From the NCBI GenBank assembly GCA_035319765.1, contig DATHCB010000053.1:1-23384 (forward strand): DNA of 23,384 bases, written 5' to 3'. Both the position numbers and the translations under genes were made by a program. Below the pieces are notes generated by a model. It had not been told where the DNA came from. It was given only the letters and a program-made list of their open reading frames with translations, and made no database searches. Shown here piece by piece: positions 23,123 through 23,384 of this stretch (within the stretch, counting starts at the first letter, position 1; each line of letters begins with the position of its first letter). The DNA comes from DATHCB01 sp035319765. GTDB taxonomy: Archaea; Thermoproteota; Bathyarchaeia; Bathyarchaeales; SOJC01.

Positions 23123-23206
23123 ATGAACGCGCTTAAGGCTTGCACTGTCGCGAAACTCACTAATCTTGATTCTAAAGAAACAAAAGGCAATGTAGGGAGC
23201 ATTTAA
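23123..23206 (+). CDS. Candidate 27-residue micro-ORF
   Basis: The frame encodes MNALKACTVAKLTNLDSKE and eight more residues. Support comes from signals, not from composition: a TATA box at 23072, ggggga 8 nt before the ATG, and a clean stop. It is in the same reading frame as the membrane-type frame at 23255, separated by TAA 23204 and TAG 23234. The two might be a leader peptide and gene, or the remains of one broken gene. Confidence 0.3.
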   Translation: MNALKACTVAKLTNLDSKETKGNVGSI

Positions 23207-23254
23207 GAAGGCAAGATTCGAAATTTCTCAGGATAGAGTGTACAACCTATAAAC

Positions 23255-23368
23255 TTGGAATTCCTACTAGTCGCCTTAACAGTGCTCTCCCTGAGTTTCG
23301 CCATAGTTTTCCTCAGAATTAAAGAACTTGATATCCTAGGCAGAGGCCTTCCATATGTCGAGCACTAG
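23255..23368 (+). CDS. Candidate 37-residue single-helix membrane protein
   Basis: From TTG 23255 the frame gives a hydrophobic helix (LEFLLVALTVLSLSFAIVFL) followed by RIKELDILGRGLPYVEH, a plausible inside-positive single-pass peptide. No Shine-Dalgarno lies close to the TTG, and TAG 23234 prevents upstream extension. The amino-acid pattern looks coding, but the start is uncertain. Confidence 0.35.
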   Translation: MEFLLVALTVLSLSFAIVFLRIKELDILGRGLPYVEH

Positions 23369-23384
23369 AATATTTTGCATTTTT

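Noticed and set aside
1..23384. Insertion sequences, transposases, integrases or attachment sites
   Set aside because: No transposase motif, terminal inverted repeat pair with target duplication, or tRNA-associated repeat was found by eye.

Overview
The window reads as a piece of an archaeal chromosome, most likely from a Bathyarchaeia-like or other TACK-group lineage. The lineage is an inference from gene content; no rRNA or tRNA gene is present to settle it. The archaeal signs are an aIF1 (SUI1) gene, a cobalamin-dependent class II ribonucleotide reductase, an HMG-CoA synthase of the archaeal type fused to a DUF35 domain, an archaeal zinc-finger nicotinate phosphoribosyltransferase, an Lrp/AsnC regulator, TATA boxes at archaeal spacing, and T-rich terminators. 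TTG starts appear to be common.

Region 1 (1-10.1 kb) is a co-directional surface cluster on the + strand: a secreted PQQ/FG-GAP-type beta-propeller, a protein of about 2,430 residues made of 27 Ig/PKD-like domains, and a membrane-tethered protein whose ectodomain resembles the caspase/CHAT/gingipain (clan CD) fold. The first two have a signal peptide and a C-terminal membrane anchor, and the third has an N-terminal one, so all three probably display domains outside the cell. The 27-domain array keeps an exact 258-bp period over long runs. It also carries a block of longer domains that recurs ten domains later, and mosaic patches of identical DNA.

Region 2 (10.1-15.0 kb) holds small regulatory or uncharacterised genes: DUF5752, an Lrp/AsnC regulator with dyad-rich DNA upstream, two orphan proteins, a two-helix membrane protein, a small zinc-ribbon protein, a 27-residue very acidic micro-ORF behind a possible RNA switch, and aIF1.

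Region 3 (15.2-19.1 kb, - strand) carries deoxynucleotide synthesis (class II RNR) and a nicotinamidase / nicotinate phosphoribosyltransferase operon for NAD salvage. Region 4 (19.5-22.4 kb, + strand) is a two-gene operon of a thiolase-fold protein and a DUF35-HMG-CoA synthase fusion. The synthase keeps its catalytic Glu/Cys/His, but the thiolase lacks both the usual nucleophilic Cys and the GHP-motif His. It may therefore be a scaffold or a thiolase-fold aldolase, not a normal acetoacetyl-CoA thiolase. The window ends with a coiled-coil/winged-helix protein and two candidate micro-ORFs.

For several genes the longest open frame begins upstream of, or at, the predicted transcription start. A second in-frame codon fits the TATA box, and usually a Shine-Dalgarno sequence, much better; those starts were chosen here. 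The strongest leads are the duplication history of the 27-domain array, the degenerate thiolase next to the DUF35-HMGCS fusion, the membrane-tethered clan-CD-like protein, and the acidic micro-ORF with mutually exclusive leader hairpins.
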